Below, piece by piece: positions 6,061 through 14,943 of a stretch of 37,597 bases of DNA (the stretch's first letter is position 1; each line of letters begins with the position of its first letter). The position numbers were made by a program, and so were the translations under genes. The stretch is taken from assembly GCF_030247605.1 (NCBI RefSeq), contig NZ_JAOTSB010000027.1:1-37597 (forward strand), in the 5' to 3' direction. The notes beneath the pieces were generated by a model. The model was not told the origin of the DNA. It did not search any database and was given only the letters and a program-made list of their open reading frames with translations. This stretch comes from Acidaminobacter sp. (GTDB lineage Bacteria > Bacillota > Clostridia > Peptostreptococcales > Acidaminobacteraceae).

Positions 6061-8568
6061 CTAAGCCTCTTCCAGAGGGACTTCCAGTTTCTCTCGAATC
6101 CCCAGCAGGGTCATCGGATCAAGGACTTTACCTGACGCCGGTACGCTGGACACCCTATAAGCTGCCACAACGTCGCTCCCCGGCTCCGTCATCATAGCGT
6201 AATCCACGTGACTGCCTTTTTTAAGCCGGACGCACTGCACGCCAACCGTATTTTTCGACGCCTTCTGCGCCACAAGTCCCAGATCAAAGGTCAGCGCCGT
6301 ATAGGCATCCGCCCCCGCCCGGCGTACCAGGAAGAGCTCGCCGCCCTCCCGGGCGAAGAAGATGCCGACTGGTCGGGACTCATCGGAGTATGCCTTGATG
6401 AGCTTCTTGCGGTAGGTTTTGGTCTCATAGGACTTGAGCGGCACCTTGGCGACTTTGCCGTTTTCAAAGGCAAAGACCATCTCGCCCTCATAATCCGAGG
6501 TGTTGACAATGTAGAGGACCTTTTCATCCGGCTCAGTTTCAATCAGATTGTAGACATAGTGTCCTAAAGTAGAAGCCTTGTGCTCATCCAGCTCATGGGC
6601 CTTGAACTTGTACACCTGGCACTTGTCCGTAAAGAACAGGATGTCGTCGCCATTCGTTCCATCCAGGGCCTGGACTATGCGGTCCTCATCCTTGAGTTTA
6701 TGGCTGCTGGCCATTCTCAGGGAGGCCAGCGAGACCTTCTTGAGGTAGCCATGCTCCGTCAGAAAGAGTTTCAGCGGGAAGGCGTCAATCACGGACTTTT
6801 CCTCGTGAACTCTGACCTCATTCAAATGGACAACTTCTGTCTGGCGGTCCTTGCCATACTTTTTAATGATCTGCTGCTGCTCGGTAATGATGATCTTATC
6901 GATCTCTTTCTCATTCTCAAGGGTCTTCTGAAGCTTTTCAATCTGCTCCTCGAGGGTTTTAGTCTCCGTCAAACGCTCCAGGACGTATTCCCTGTTGAGG
7001 TGCCGGAGCTTGATATCCGCAACATAGTTGGCTTGAAGCTCGTCAATATAAAAAGCGGACATCAGATTTGGCACGACATGGCTGTCCTCATCCGTCTCCC
7101 GAATGATCCGGATCGCCCGGTCAATATCCATGACCACGGCCTTCAAGCCATACAAGAGGTGGAGCTTGTCCGTCAGTTTGACGAGATCGTAGTTCAGGCG
7201 GCGGCGGATACAGTCCTTTCGAAAGCGCAGCCACGCCCCCAGGATGCCTTTGACGCCGGTGACGGCCGGACGGCCGTCAATCAGCAGGTTGAAGTTGCAG
7301 GCAAAGCTGTCCTCGCAAGGGGTATAGCGGTAAAGCTTCGCCATCAGTGCGTCCGGATCGACGCCCCGCTTCAGTTCCAGGGCAATCTTGAGGCCGCTTA
7401 GGTCCGTCTCGTCCCGCAGGTCGCTGATCTCCTTGACTCTGCCCAGCTTCACCAAGTCGACGATCTTTTCCAGAATCGCCTCCACCGTGGTAGTATACGG
7501 AATTTCATAAATCTCAATCAGATTTTCAGACTTGTCATAGCGATATTTCGCACGCAGCTTGAAGGAGCCCTGGCCGGTCCGGTAGATCTCCGACATCTGG
7601 CGCTCATCATAGAGCAAATAGCCCCCTGTAGGGAAATCAGGGCCAGTGAAAATATTGGAAATATCAAAGGCCGGATCCTTCAGGTACTCAATAACCCCCT
7701 GGCAGACCTCCCGCAGGTTGAAGGAACAGATATTGCTCGCCATGCCTACCGCAATGCCCCGGTTCGCGCTAACCAGCACGTTGGGGAAGACCGTCGGCAG
7801 CAGGGTCGGCTCTTTCATGCGGCCATCATAGTTGTCCACGAAGTCCACGGTGTTTTTGTCAATATCCTTGAAAATCTCGTTGCAGATCGCGTCGAGCTTG
7901 ACCTCCGTGTACCTGGACGCCGCGAAGCGCATGTCCCGAGAGGTCACCTTGCCAAAGTTGCCCTTGGAGTCGACATAAGGCTGAAGCAGGGCGTCGTAGC
8001 CCCGGGTCAGCCTCACCATGGTCGCGTAGATGGCCTGGTCCCCGTGAGGGTTGAGCTTCATGGTCTGGCCCACGACGTTGGCGGATTTTGTCCGCGGCCC
8101 GTCCAGGAGCTTCATCTTGTACATGGTGTACAGGAGCTTCCGGTGGGAGGGCTTGAAGCCGTCGATCTCCGGGATGGCCCTGGAAAGGATGACGCTCATG
8201 GCGTAAGGCATGTAATTGTGCTCCAGAGTCTGGGTGATGGGCTGGGGCACCGGCGGGTTGTAGGTCCCCAGGATGCGGCTTGAGGTGCTGCCGGCCCTGG
8301 CTTTTTTCGCCTTGGTGCTGCCCCGTTTTTTCCTGGATTCAGACTTGACGGGCTGCTCGGTGTCAGTCAAGATGTCATCTTCCGCAGCTATGCCCTCATC
8401 CTCGTCCTCTTCAAAATCCAGTGCCTCTGCCGATGGTCGTTCCTCGTCAAAGTCGCCTGCGGTACCGTCACCATCGGCAAAATTATCTTCTTCTAAAGCC
8501 TCAAGATCAAACGTCTCTTCGAGGTCAATCTGATGTGGCTCATCTTGGTTATGCTTCTTTTTTGGCAA
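6061..8568 (-). CDS. divergent type IIA topoisomerase, A subunit (GyrA/ParC-like)
   Basis: DNA-cleaving subunit of a type IIA topoisomerase. The winged-helix and tower region is recognisable: YMPYAMSVILSRAIPEIDGF near 122-141, LNPHGDQAIYATMVRL near 175-190, and the catalytic tyrosine in SRYTEVKL (Tyr223, counted from GTG at 8577). At the positions of E. coli GyrA Ser83 and Asp87 it has Gln181 and Ala185. The C-terminal part is pinwheel-like but shows no QRRGGKG GyrA box, so relaxing/decatenating activity is likelier than supercoiling. About 100 acidic then Lys/Arg-rich residues are added at the N-terminus. TTG at 8568 is the likely start (AGAGG eight bases upstream); GTG at 8577 touches the ribosome-binding site. 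It lies just after the B-subunit gene. Confidence 0.88.
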   Translation of the reverse strand: MPKKKHNQDEPHQIDLEETFDLEALEEDNFADGDGTAGDFDEERPSAEALDFEEDEDEGIAAEDDILTDTEQPVKSESRKKRGSTKAKKARAGSTSSRILGTYNPPVPQPITQTLEHNYMPYAMSVILSRAIPEIDGFKPSHRKLLYTMYKMKLLDGPRTKSANVVGQTMKLNPHGDQAIYATMVRLTRGYDALLQPYVDSKGNFGKVTSRDMRFAASRYTEVKLDAICNEIFKDIDKNTVDFVDNYDGRMKEPTLLPTVFPNVLVSANRGIAVGMASNICSFNLREVCQGVIEYLKDPAFDISNIFTGPDFPTGGYLLYDERQMSEIYRTGQGSFKLRAKYRYDKSENLIEIYEIPYTTTVEAILEKIVDLVKLGRVKEISDLRDETDLSGLKIALELKRGVDPDALMAKLYRYTPCEDSFACNFNLLIDGRPAVTGVKGILGAWLRFRKDCIRRRLNYDLVKLTDKLHLLYGLKAVVMDIDRAIRIIRETDEDSHVVPNLMSAFYIDELQANYVADIKLRHLNREYVLERLTETKTLEEQIEKLQKTLENEKEIDKIIITEQQQIIKKYGKDRQTEVVHLNEVRVHEEKSVIDAFPLKLFLTEHGYLKKVSLASLRMASSHKLKDEDRIVQALDGTNGDDILFFTDKCQVYKFKAHELDEHKASTLGHYVYNLIETEPDEKVLYIVNTSDYEGEMVFAFENGKVAKVPLKSYETKTYRKKLIKAYSDESRPVGIFFAREGGELFLVRRAGADAYTALTFDLGLVAQKASKNTVGVQCVRLKKGSHVDYAMMTEPGSDVVAAYRVSSVPASGKVLDPMTLLGIREKLEVPLEEA
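8429..8478. repeat. inverted motif pair inside an acidic linker
   Basis: TGCCGATGGTC at 8428-8438 and ACCATCGGCAAAAT at 8470-8483 form an inverted pair about 40 bases apart. They code for PSA and ADG in the disordered acidic N-terminal extension of the topoisomerase A subunit. Confidence 0.8.
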
Positions 8569-8580
8569 CAGTTTCACCTC

Positions 8581-10554
8581 TTAGCTTAAGTCGAGCTGAT
8601 CCAGGTACTCGTACCCGTACTGCTCGATGAATTCTTTGCGTCCTTCCAGGTCATCCCCCAGCAGAACCTCGAACATCTTCTCCGTGCGCTCGACGTCCTC
8701 GGGCTCAATGCGGATCAGGCGCCGGGTATCCGGGGACATGGTCGTGAGCCACATCATCTCCGGGTCGTTCTCGCCGAGACCCTTGGAGCGCTGGAGGGAG
8801 TACTGGCCCTTGAGGCCCTGGAGCATCTCTGTCTTCTCCTTGTCGCTGTAGGCGAACAGGGTCTTTTTGCCGGCGGTGATCTCGTAGAGCGGCGTCTCAG
8901 CAATGAAGACCTTGCCCTCGTGGATCAAGGTCGGCATGAGGGCGTAGATCATGGACAGGACCAGGGTGCGGATCTGGAAGCCGTCCACGTCCGCGTCGGT
9001 ACAGATGATGACCTTGTCCCAGTTGAGGCTGTCCAGGTTGAAGGTGTCGAACTCCTTGGCGTGTTTGGACTTGATTTCGACACCGCAGCCCAGGACCCGG
9101 ATCAGGTCAATGATGATCTCACTCTTGAAGATCTTGTCATAGTCCGCCTTCAGGCAGTTGAGGATCTTTCCTCTTATAGGCATCAGGGCCTGGAACTCCG
9201 AGTCCCGGGCCAGCTTACAGGCACCGAGGGCGGAGTCGCCTTCCACTATGTAGATTTCGCGGCGGTCCAGGTCTTTGGTTCGGCAGTCGACAAACTTTTT
9301 AACCCGGCTCATGAGATCCGTCTTGCTGCTCAGGGCCTTTTTCAGGTTGAGCCGCGTGGACTCCGCCTTTTCCCGGCTGCGCTTGTTGATCAGGATCTGG
9401 TCAATGATTTTGTCCGCTTCCTCCGCGTTCTCGATGAGGTAGACCTCGAGCTTCTTGCGGATGAATTCCGTCATGAAGTCCTGGATGAACTTGTTGGTGA
9501 CGGCTTTCTTGGTCTGGTTTTCGTAGCTGGTCATGGTAGAAAAGGAGTTCACCACCAGCACCAGGCTGTCCTGGATATCGATGAAGCTTATCTTCTTTTC
9601 GTTTTTCTGATACTTGTTTTGCTTTTTGATGTATTGGTCGATTTCCGCCGTGAAAGCGCTTTTCACTGCCTTGTCCGGGGAACCGCCGTGCTCGAGGAAG
9701 CTCGAGTTGTGATAGTACTCAATGACGTTGACTTCATTATTGAAGCAAAAGGCCATTTCCGCTTTGACTTTGTACTCGGGTTTGTCCGGCCGGTCCCGGC
9801 CCACGCCCTCGTCCGAGTAGTAGAGGATCTGGGTGAAGCGCTTGTCGTCGCCAATCTCCTCCAGGTAGTCCACGATGCCGTTGTCGTAAATATATTCCCG
9901 GGTCGTGTTGGACTCCTCGTCCTGATAGAGGAAGCGCAGCCCTTTATTGACTATGGCCTGGCGCTTAAGCACCTCTTCGAAGTACTCGCTTGGAATGGCT
10001 ATGTCCGTGAAGACGTCCAGGTCCGGGCGCCACTTGATGGTTGAGCCTGTCTGCTTTTGCTTTGTCAGCTCTTTGTAGAGTCCTCCGACGTTTTCGCCTT
10101 TTTCGAATCGCAGGGCGTAGAGATGGCCGTCGCGGATGATCTCCACGTCCATGTACTCCGAGCTGTACTGCGTGGCGCAGAGGCCCAGGCCGTTGAGCCC
10201 CAGCGAGTACTCGTAGGTCTCCCCGCTGATGTTGTTGTACTTGCCCCCGGCGTAGAGCTCGCAGAAGATCAGCTCCCAGTTGTAGCGTCCCTCCGGCTTG
10301 TTGTACTCCACCGGGATGCCCCTGGCTTTGTCGATGACGCTGATCGACCGGTCCGCGTGCCGTATGACCGTAATTTCCTTGCCGTACCCTTCCCTGGCTT
10401 CGTCAATGGAATTGGACAGCACCTCAAAAAACGTGTGCTTCGCGCCCTCCAGCCCATCCGACCCAAAAATAACCGATGGACGCTTCCGCACCCGATCGGC
10501 ACCCTTCAGGGAGGTAATACTCTCATTATCATAAGTTCTCGCTTGTTTCACCAC
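8581..10554 (-). CDS. divergent type IIA topoisomerase, B subunit (GyrB/ParE-like)
   Basis: ATPase and TOPRIM subunit that pairs with the next gene. The GHKL ATPase region shows EVLSNSIDEA (Glu47, Asn51), IDKARGIPVE (Asp78) and GLNGLG (122-127) in place of the usual DNGRGIP and GLHGVG. The ATP contacts are kept, although the flanks differ. The transducer and TOPRIM parts follow: EGDSALGACKLARD, PIRGKILN, TDADVDGFQIRTL and QRSKGLGENDPEMMW. About 657 residues is normal for GyrB/ParE. GTG at 10554 is preferred (GAGAGG eight bases upstream); a GTG at 10563 is too close. The two genes form one operon ending at 5765. This pair is probably additional to a housekeeping gyrase elsewhere, which is inference. 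Confidence 0.9.
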   Translation of the reverse strand: MVKQARTYDNESITSLKGADRVRKRPSVIFGSDGLEGAKHTFFEVLSNSIDEAREGYGKEITVIRHADRSISVIDKARGIPVEYNKPEGRYNWELIFCELYAGGKYNNISGETYEYSLGLNGLGLCATQYSSEYMDVEIIRDGHLYALRFEKGENVGGLYKELTKQKQTGSTIKWRPDLDVFTDIAIPSEYFEEVLKRQAIVNKGLRFLYQDEESNTTREYIYDNGIVDYLEEIGDDKRFTQILYYSDEGVGRDRPDKPEYKVKAEMAFCFNNEVNVIEYYHNSSFLEHGGSPDKAVKSAFTAEIDQYIKKQNKYQKNEKKISFIDIQDSLVLVVNSFSTMTSYENQTKKAVTNKFIQDFMTEFIRKKLEVYLIENAEEADKIIDQILINKRSREKAESTRLNLKKALSSKTDLMSRVKKFVDCRTKDLDRREIYIVEGDSALGACKLARDSEFQALMPIRGKILNCLKADYDKIFKSEIIIDLIRVLGCGVEIKSKHAKEFDTFNLDSLNWDKVIICTDADVDGFQIRTLVLSMIYALMPTLIHEGKVFIAETPLYEITAGKKTLFAYSDKEKTEMLQGLKGQYSLQRSKGLGENDPEMMWLTTMSPDTRRLIRIEPEDVERTEKMFEVLLGDDLEGRKEFIEQYGYEYLDQLDLS

Positions 10555-10629
10555 AAAAAACACCTCTCAAAATGGTCACACAGGACTATTATAACAGAAC
10601 GCGCGTGCGTAAAGGGATGATTTTTTTTG

Positions 10630-10795
10630 GGGACTGGCACCAAATGTAACTGGGTGTCTGACACTTAGTTTAGTTCGGTGACTGACACTCAGTTTAGTTC
10701 GGTGTCTGACACTCAGTTTAGTTCGGTGTCTGACACTCAGTTTAGTTCGGTGTCTGACACCAATATTGACTGAGTGCCAGACACCGAGATAATTC
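10630..10795. repeat. 24-base tandem array of GTGTCTGACACT units
   Basis: About five tandem units share CGGTGTCTGACACTCAG joined by TTTAGTT, with a period of 24 bases. Divergent palindromes lie at both ends (GGGGACTGGCACC on the left, GAGTGCCAGACACCGAG on the right). The units match, at most positions, those inserted in aroB. Confidence 0.85.
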
Positions 10796-10879
10796 TGACA
10801 CAATTTAAACCAGTTTCAGGCTGCGCTGCTCTCTGATCCATTGCGGCCTATCACGCATGTTCAACTTGGATTTTAAAAC

Positions 10880-11100
10880 TTACTCAATGCGACCATTGCT
10901 GCGCTCGGTCGCTAGTGAAACCAGAGCGCAAGATTCACCCTTCGTCTCCAGACGTGCCCCTCGCTCCGCCCGCCACCTCGCTGCGCTCGGTTCCAGGCTG
11001 CGCTTCGGGCGCGGGCTGCGCCCTATACAAACAAATATGCCGCCATGGAAAAGAGAGCGCGCTCTCTTTTCCATGGCGGCATATTCGTTTGTGCACGTCT
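10880..11100 (-). repeat. large structured element with a 66-bp palindrome
   Basis: Read on the minus strand it begins GACGTGCACAAAC. A 66-bp near-perfect palindrome follows (11092-11027, one mismatch per 33-base arm, centre GAGAGCGCGCTCTC), then TATAGGGCGCAGCCCGCG and CCGAAGCGCAGCCTGG (11026-10992), and then further GAGCGCAGCGAGG-type short repeats to about 10880. The head, the GGGCGCAGCCC hairpin and the GAAGCGCAGCCT block recur in the elements at 23746-24091, while the sequence of the long hairpin differs. It may be a small mobile or RNA-forming element; no coding sequence is visible. Confidence 0.75.
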
Positions 11101-11106
11101 TTGCTT

Positions 11107-11418
11107 TTACGTCTCTTCCTCATGCAGCACCATCATGGCTTCCATCATTTTTGGGAAGCCCACCGTAGGCGCGATCAGCAAAATGGCATGCTCGATCTCT
11201 TCCATCGTACAGCCCGCCTTCTTCGCCTTTTCCACATGGGTCCTCAGCGCGAACTTATACCCGGACGACGCCGACAGCGCCACCTTGATCAGCCACCGCG
11301 TCTTCTCCTCCAGCGGCCCGCCTTCCTCATGCACTGCCTTGCCGTACTGCCTGTACGCCTCATACACTTCAGGGTAATGCTGTATGAACTCATTCAAATT
11401 TTCAGTCCGTTTTTTCAT
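11107..11418 (-). CDS. carboxymuconolactone decarboxylase-like (AhpD fold) protein
   Basis: A 103-residue all-helical protein of the CMD/AhpD family. The pattern is LEEKTRWLIKVALSASSGYKFALRTHVEKAKKAGCTMEEIEHAILLIAPTVGFPKMMEA, with the family's typical order of helix, H-x3-A-x3-G and E-x2-E. The CxxC or CxxH redox centre of peroxidase members is absent (the position reads SGYKFALRTH), so a peroxidase role is unlikely. ATG at 11418 is chosen because AGGAGG (11432-11427) is eight bases upstream. It is a single gene between repeat-rich spacers. Substrate unknown. Confidence 0.8.
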   Translation of the reverse strand: MKKRTENLNEFIQHYPEVYEAYRQYGKAVHEEGGPLEEKTRWLIKVALSASSGYKFALRTHVEKAKKAGCTMEEIEHAILLIAPTVGFPKMMEAMMVLHEEET

Positions 11419-11427
11419 GATCATCAC

Positions 11428-12164
11428 CTCCTTTTATTGATACCAGAAACCGCGCCCCCCGAAACACGCGGCCTCAATTTTTGTTTTATCTCTGCTTCCT
11501 CAACTTCAAAGAATACTGATTTTGCCGATGGTCGCCCAACCTAATCACAGAAGCAGGATTCGATAGGCTTTAGCGCTAACACCGTCTTCCACCATCGCCG
11601 CCCACGGCCACATCGCCCCTTTGTCCGCGCGAGAAAAACCCATGTATTTTTTCGCGAACACTTTCACCTGATAAAACCACATTGACACTTCCGCGTCTTC
11701 CAATCCTAGCTTTGAGCCCGTCGAGCAGGGCGCAGCCCGCAGCGCAATCCGCTTACGGGAAGGGCTTCGGGTGTATGGTTCCGCGTAAGGGTGGTTTTTC
11801 CATCGATCTCAAGGAGATAGAAATTTCATCCAAAAAAACAACTGAAAACACGGGGTTCAAAGCTTCCTTTTTGCTTGACACTGTCCGTCCCAGCATGTTA
11901 TAGTATCCCTCAAGCGGACAGTTGTACGAGAAACAGCGAATATGTTTGTTTTAAAATACAATTTCCTATGAATTGAAATACACTTTACAAGACCATCGGC
12001 GGACACTAATTTAAACATCATTTTAATGTCCGCGCACGGCGGTCACCACAAAAACAATAAAACTAACGCACCACCAAACAACACTCTCTAAACATTAATC
12101 ACCAATCACCAAGCACAAACGTAAACGCAAAGCAAGCAAGAGGAGAAACCGAAGGAGGATCACC
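11428..12164. other. long spacer and threonine-operon leader
   Basis: There is no gene in these 740 bases. From left to right: a motif copy TTTTGCCGATGGTCG (11521-11533); a decayed composite palindrome around TTCGATAGGC...GCTAACACCG (11549-11580); a CGCGAGAAAAA/TTTTTTCGCG hairpin near 11627-11655; a fragment AGGGCGCAGCCCGCAGCGCA of the large structured element (about 11729-11748); the promoter at 11875-11904; then a 260-base untranslated leader. The leader has a hairpin GCGGAC/GTCCGC (about 11999-12036) that follows another motif copy (11991-12000), then a G-poor, A/C-rich unpaired stretch. Confidence 0.65.
11875..11904 (+). promoter_or_regulatory. sigma-A promoter of the threonine operon
   Basis: TTGACA at 11875-11880, an 18-base spacer and TATAGT at 11899-11904. 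The first codon is 260 bases downstream, leaving room for leader control. No T-box, attenuator peptide or known riboswitch is recognisable there. Confidence 0.75.
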
Positions 12165-12605
12165 TTGGACAAGAGCAAATTCATTATCCTCAGCGTCGAA
12201 GCGGTCCCAGAGGTCTACGTCAAAGTCCTCGAGGCCAAAGAGCTGCTCAAGAACGGCACCTTTGAAGGCGTGACAGACGCGGTCAAAGCCGTCGGCATCA
12301 GCCGCAGCACCTATTACAAATACTGCGACCATGTCTTCCCTCTCGCCGAGGGCGCCATGGGCAAGCGCATCACCATCTCGCTCCTGCTCTCGCACGAATC
12401 CGGCGTCCTCAGCCAGTTCCTGCAGACCATCGCCGAGAAAAACTGCAACGTCATGACCATCAGCCAGGACGCGCCTATCAACGGCATCGCCAACGCCTCG
12501 ATCACCTTTGACATCAGCGAGATCCAGTGCACCTTTGACGAGCTGATCGAGACCCTGCGCAGCTCAAAGGGCGTCAAGAAAATGAACATCGTCGCAATCG
12601 AATAG
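12165..12605 (+). CDS. ACT-domain protein of the UPF0735/PheB type
   Basis: A 146-residue protein. The N-terminal half is predicted to contain a small helix-turn-helix-like unit (GVTDAVKAVGISRSTYYKYCDHVFPL, about 35-60). The C-terminal half is one ACT domain (RITISLLLSHESGVLSQFLQTIAEKNCNVMTISQ, about 70-103). ACT domains bind amino acids; this family often sits directly ahead of homoserine dehydrogenase in Bacillota. It starts with TTG at 12165 after GAAGGAGGATCACC. It is the first gene of the threonine operon, 14 bases before the next frame. A threonine-sensing regulatory role is a reasonable guess, not shown. Confidence 0.88.
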   Translation: MDKSKFIILSVEAVPEVYVKVLEAKELLKNGTFEGVTDAVKAVGISRSTYYKYCDHVFPLAEGAMGKRITISLLLSHESGVLSQFLQTIAEKNCNVMTISQDAPINGIANASITFDISEIQCTFDELIETLRSSKGVKKMNIVAIE

Positions 12606-12631
12606 ACTCAATAACATAGGTGGTGAACAAT

Positions 12632-13873
12632 TTGAAACGAGTGGTTATGTTGGGGTTCGGCACGGTGGGCTCAGGCGTCATGGAACTGATCGAGCGCAAC
12701 CGCGCCTACCTTAAAAGCAAGTATCACAACGAAATGCAGCTGACGGGCATCCTCGTCAGAGACCTCGAGAAGTACAAGGGCAGGGGTGCCGATGGTCTCC
12801 TGACCACCTCCTTCGACGAGATCCTGGCGCAGCAGCCGGACATCGTCATCGAGGTCATGGGCGGCATCGAACCTGCGAATACGTACGTCAGAACACTCCT
12901 CGAACGCGGCGTCAGCGTCGTGACTGCCAACAAGGATCTGATCGCCGAGTATGGCCTGGAGCTCATGGAAATCGCACGCACAAACAACGCCAGCGTCAGC
13001 TTCGAAGCGGCGGTGGGCGGCGGCATCCCGGTCATCAAGCCCTTCCGGGAGTCCCTTAAAGGAAACCGCATCGGCTCTATAGCCGGCATAGTCAACGGTA
13101 CGACCAACTTCATCCTCACGAAGATGTACGAGGAAAACCTGGAGTACAACGTCACTTTGAAAATGGCCCAGGAAGCCGGCTTTGCAGAAGCTGACCCGAC
13201 CGCGGACGTCAAAGGCTACGACGCCGCCAGAAAGCTCTGCATCCTCTCCTCCATTGCCTACGACAAAATGATCCGCTGGAAAGAAATCAAAGTCGAAGGC
13301 GTGGACGGCGTCACCAAGACGGACATCCAGAACGCCCGGGACATCGACCGCAAGATCAAGCTGCTGGCAGTCAGCACCCGGGACGGCAGCGAGATTCACT
13401 GCTCGGTCAGACCGACACTGGTCCATAAGCACAGCGCCCTTGGCCACATCGACAATGAATTCAACGCTATTGAAGTAGAAGGCGACGCAGTGGGCAAAGT
13501 CATGTTCACCGGCAGAGGCGCCGGCAAGTTTCCAACTGCCAGCGCGGTCTACGGGGATCTCCTCGACGTTCTGACCGGCAAAACGGACATGGTCCTGCCT
13601 CTCAACGACGACACCAACTACAAGCTGTCCAAATACTACTCACGCCGCTCCAAATGGCTGGTTCGCCTGAAGGTCACCAGCATGCCGGAGACCATCGACC
13701 TGGTTCTCGGGTCCTTCCCAATCCACGCACTGAAGCTCTACCGCCTCAATGATCTCGACAACGTGTTTTTCGTCGTCGAAACCGAGGACGAGCTTGAGCT
13801 CTACGAAAAAATCGTTGAAATGAAGTCACAAAACTTCGTTCAAGACGTCAAATATTTCTTAATGTACGACTAG
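12632..13873 (+). CDS. homoserine dehydrogenase
   Basis: Reduces aspartate semialdehyde to homoserine with NAD(P)H, the branch point toward threonine and methionine. The nucleotide loop is GFGTVGSGV near the N-terminus. The substrate region shows [22 protein letters not shown], and [20 protein letters not shown] with the conserved Asp and Lys of the catalytic site. The C-terminal 70 residues look like a divergent ACT-type regulatory domain. The frame opens with two GTG codons at 12620 and 12623, but these overlap the ribosome-binding AGGTGG (12618-12623). TTG at 12632 is therefore the likely start, giving 413 residues. Threonine feedback is typical for this architecture. Confidence 0.95.
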   Translation: MKRVVMLGFGTVGSGVMELIERNRAYLKSKYHNEMQLTGILVRDLEKYKGRGADGLLTTSFDEILAQQPDIVIEVMGGIEPANTYVRTLLERGVSVVTANKDLIAEYGLELMEIARTNNASVSFEAAVGGGIPVIKPFRESLKGNRIGSIAGIVNGTTNFILTKMYEENLEYNVTLKMAQEAGFAEADPTADVKGYDAARKLCILSSIAYDKMIRWKEIKVEGVDGVTKTDIQNARDIDRKIKLLAVSTRDGSEIHCSVRPTLVHKHSALGHIDNEFNAIEVEGDAVGKVMFTGRGAGKFPTASAVYGDLLDVLTGKTDMVLPLNDDTNYKLSKYYSRRSKWLVRLKVTSMPETIDLVLGSFPIHALKLYRLNDLDNVFFVVETEDELELYEKIVEMKSQNFVQDVKYFLMYD

Positions 13874-13884
13874 GGGGCCGACTC

Positions 13885-14943
13885 ATGTATACAGGACTTA
13901 TAAACCGTTACCGCGAATTTCTACCCGTCAGCGACAAAACCTGCGTCGTCAGCTTGTCTGAAGGCGACACGCCGCTGATCCGGGCCTATAACCTCGAAAA
14001 ACGTTTTCCGGGCATTGAAATTTACTTAAAATACGACGGGCTCAACCCTACGGGCTCCTTCAAGGACCGCGGTATGACCATGGCCGTCACCAAAGCTCTT
14101 GAAGATGGCGCCCGCGCTGTCATCTGCGCTTCCACGGGCAACACGTCAGCTTCTGCGGCAGCTTATGCGGCCCGCGCCAACATGAAAGCTTTCGTCCTGA
14201 TTCCGGACAATAAGATTGCCCTTGGCAAGCTGGCTCAGGCCGTTGCCTATGGCGCTGAGATTCTTCCTATTAAAGGCAACTTCGACGTTGCCCTGGAGCT
14301 GGTCCGCAAAGTGTCTGACAACCATCCGGTGACACTGGTCAACTCCGTCAATCCGTACCGCATTGAAGGCCAGAAGTCTGCGGCTTTTGAAATTGTCGAT
14401 GCTCTGGGCGACGCGCCGGACTACCTCTTCATTCCGGTCGGCAATGCCGGCAACATCACTGCCTATTGGAAGGGCTTCAAGGAGTTCAAGGCCTTTGGCC
14501 GTTCCCAGGGCCTTCCGAGACTCTTCGGATGGCAGGCTGCCGGCTCCGCTCCAATTGTCGACGGGGCTATTGTTAAAAACCCTGAAACCATTGCCACTGC
14601 AATCCGCATAGGAAATCCTGCCAGCTGGAAGCAGGCAACTGCTGCTCTCGAGGAGTCAAACGGCTTCATAGGCAAGCGCACAGATGACGAGATCCTGGAA
14701 GCTTACCGCATGCTGTCCACGTCAGAAGGCATCTTTGCCGAGCCGGCATCCTGCATCTCCGTCGCCGGACTCAAGGAAGCCTACGAAGCGGGCAAAATCG
14801 AAAAAGGCGCCCGCGTGGTCTGCGTTCTCACCGGCAACGGTTTGAAAGATCCTGATACCGCTATTAAATACGCCAATATGTCAGAGGTCATTGATGACGA
14901 TTATAACGCGATCGAGGCCGCTGTCCTGAAGGGGTTGAAGTAA
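13885..14943 (+). CDS. threonine synthase
   Basis: PLP enzyme that converts O-phosphohomoserine to threonine and phosphate. The PLP lysine is Lys60 in [12 protein letters not shown] phosphate-binding glycine-rich loop ([14 protein letters not shown]) is near 190, and the family blocks [16 protein letters not shown] and [11 protein letters not shown] are present. The 352-residue length corresponds to the short bacterial form. It is third in the operon; its stop is immediately followed by the thrB ATG (TAAATG), so the two are probably coupled. No unusual features were seen. Confidence 0.96.
   Translation: MYTGLINRYREFLPVSDKTCVVSLSEGDTPLIRAYNLEKRFPGIEIYLKYDGLNPTGSFKDRGMTMAVTKALEDGARAVICASTGNTSASAAAYAARANMKAFVLIPDNKIALGKLAQAVAYGAEILPIKGNFDVALELVRKVSDNHPVTLVNSVNPYRIEGQKSAAFEIVDALGDAPDYLFIPVGNAGNITAYWKGFKEFKAFGRSQGLPRLFGWQAAGSAPIVDGAIVKNPETIATAIRIGNPASWKQATAALEESNGFIGKRTDDEILEAYRMLSTSEGIFAEPASCISVAGLKEAYEAGKIEKGARVVCVLTGNGLKDPDTAIKYANMSEVIDDDYNAIEAAVLKGLK

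Larger units (their letters stand above)
10564..11106. other. gene-free spacer packed with repeats
   Basis: This 540-base spacer has no supportable gene. It contains the 24-base tandem array (10630-10795) and the larger structured element with a 66-bp palindrome (10880-11100). An open frame on the minus strand across 10576-10803 is simply the translation of the tandem repeat. Confidence 0.7.

Noticed and set aside
5728..6135. A plus-strand open frame of 135 codons in the spacer before the topoisomerase operon
   Set aside because: It starts inside a palindromic repeat, runs over a minus-strand terminator and into the topoisomerase gene, has no ribosome-binding site and an unlikely composition.
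10630..10795. A CRISPR array
   Set aside because: The units are directly joined with a constant 24-base period and no variable spacers; no cas genes nearby.
10576..10803. A minus-strand open frame with repeating VRHRTKLS units
   Set aside because: It is only the translation of the 24-base tandem array; no start signal or homology.
12034..12100. A threonine leader peptide for attenuation
   Set aside because: One frame is rich in Thr codons (ACC ACA, ACA ATA, ACA ACA) but has no start codon after its upstream stop; the frame with ATG at about 12031 has few Thr codons and no ribosome-binding site.
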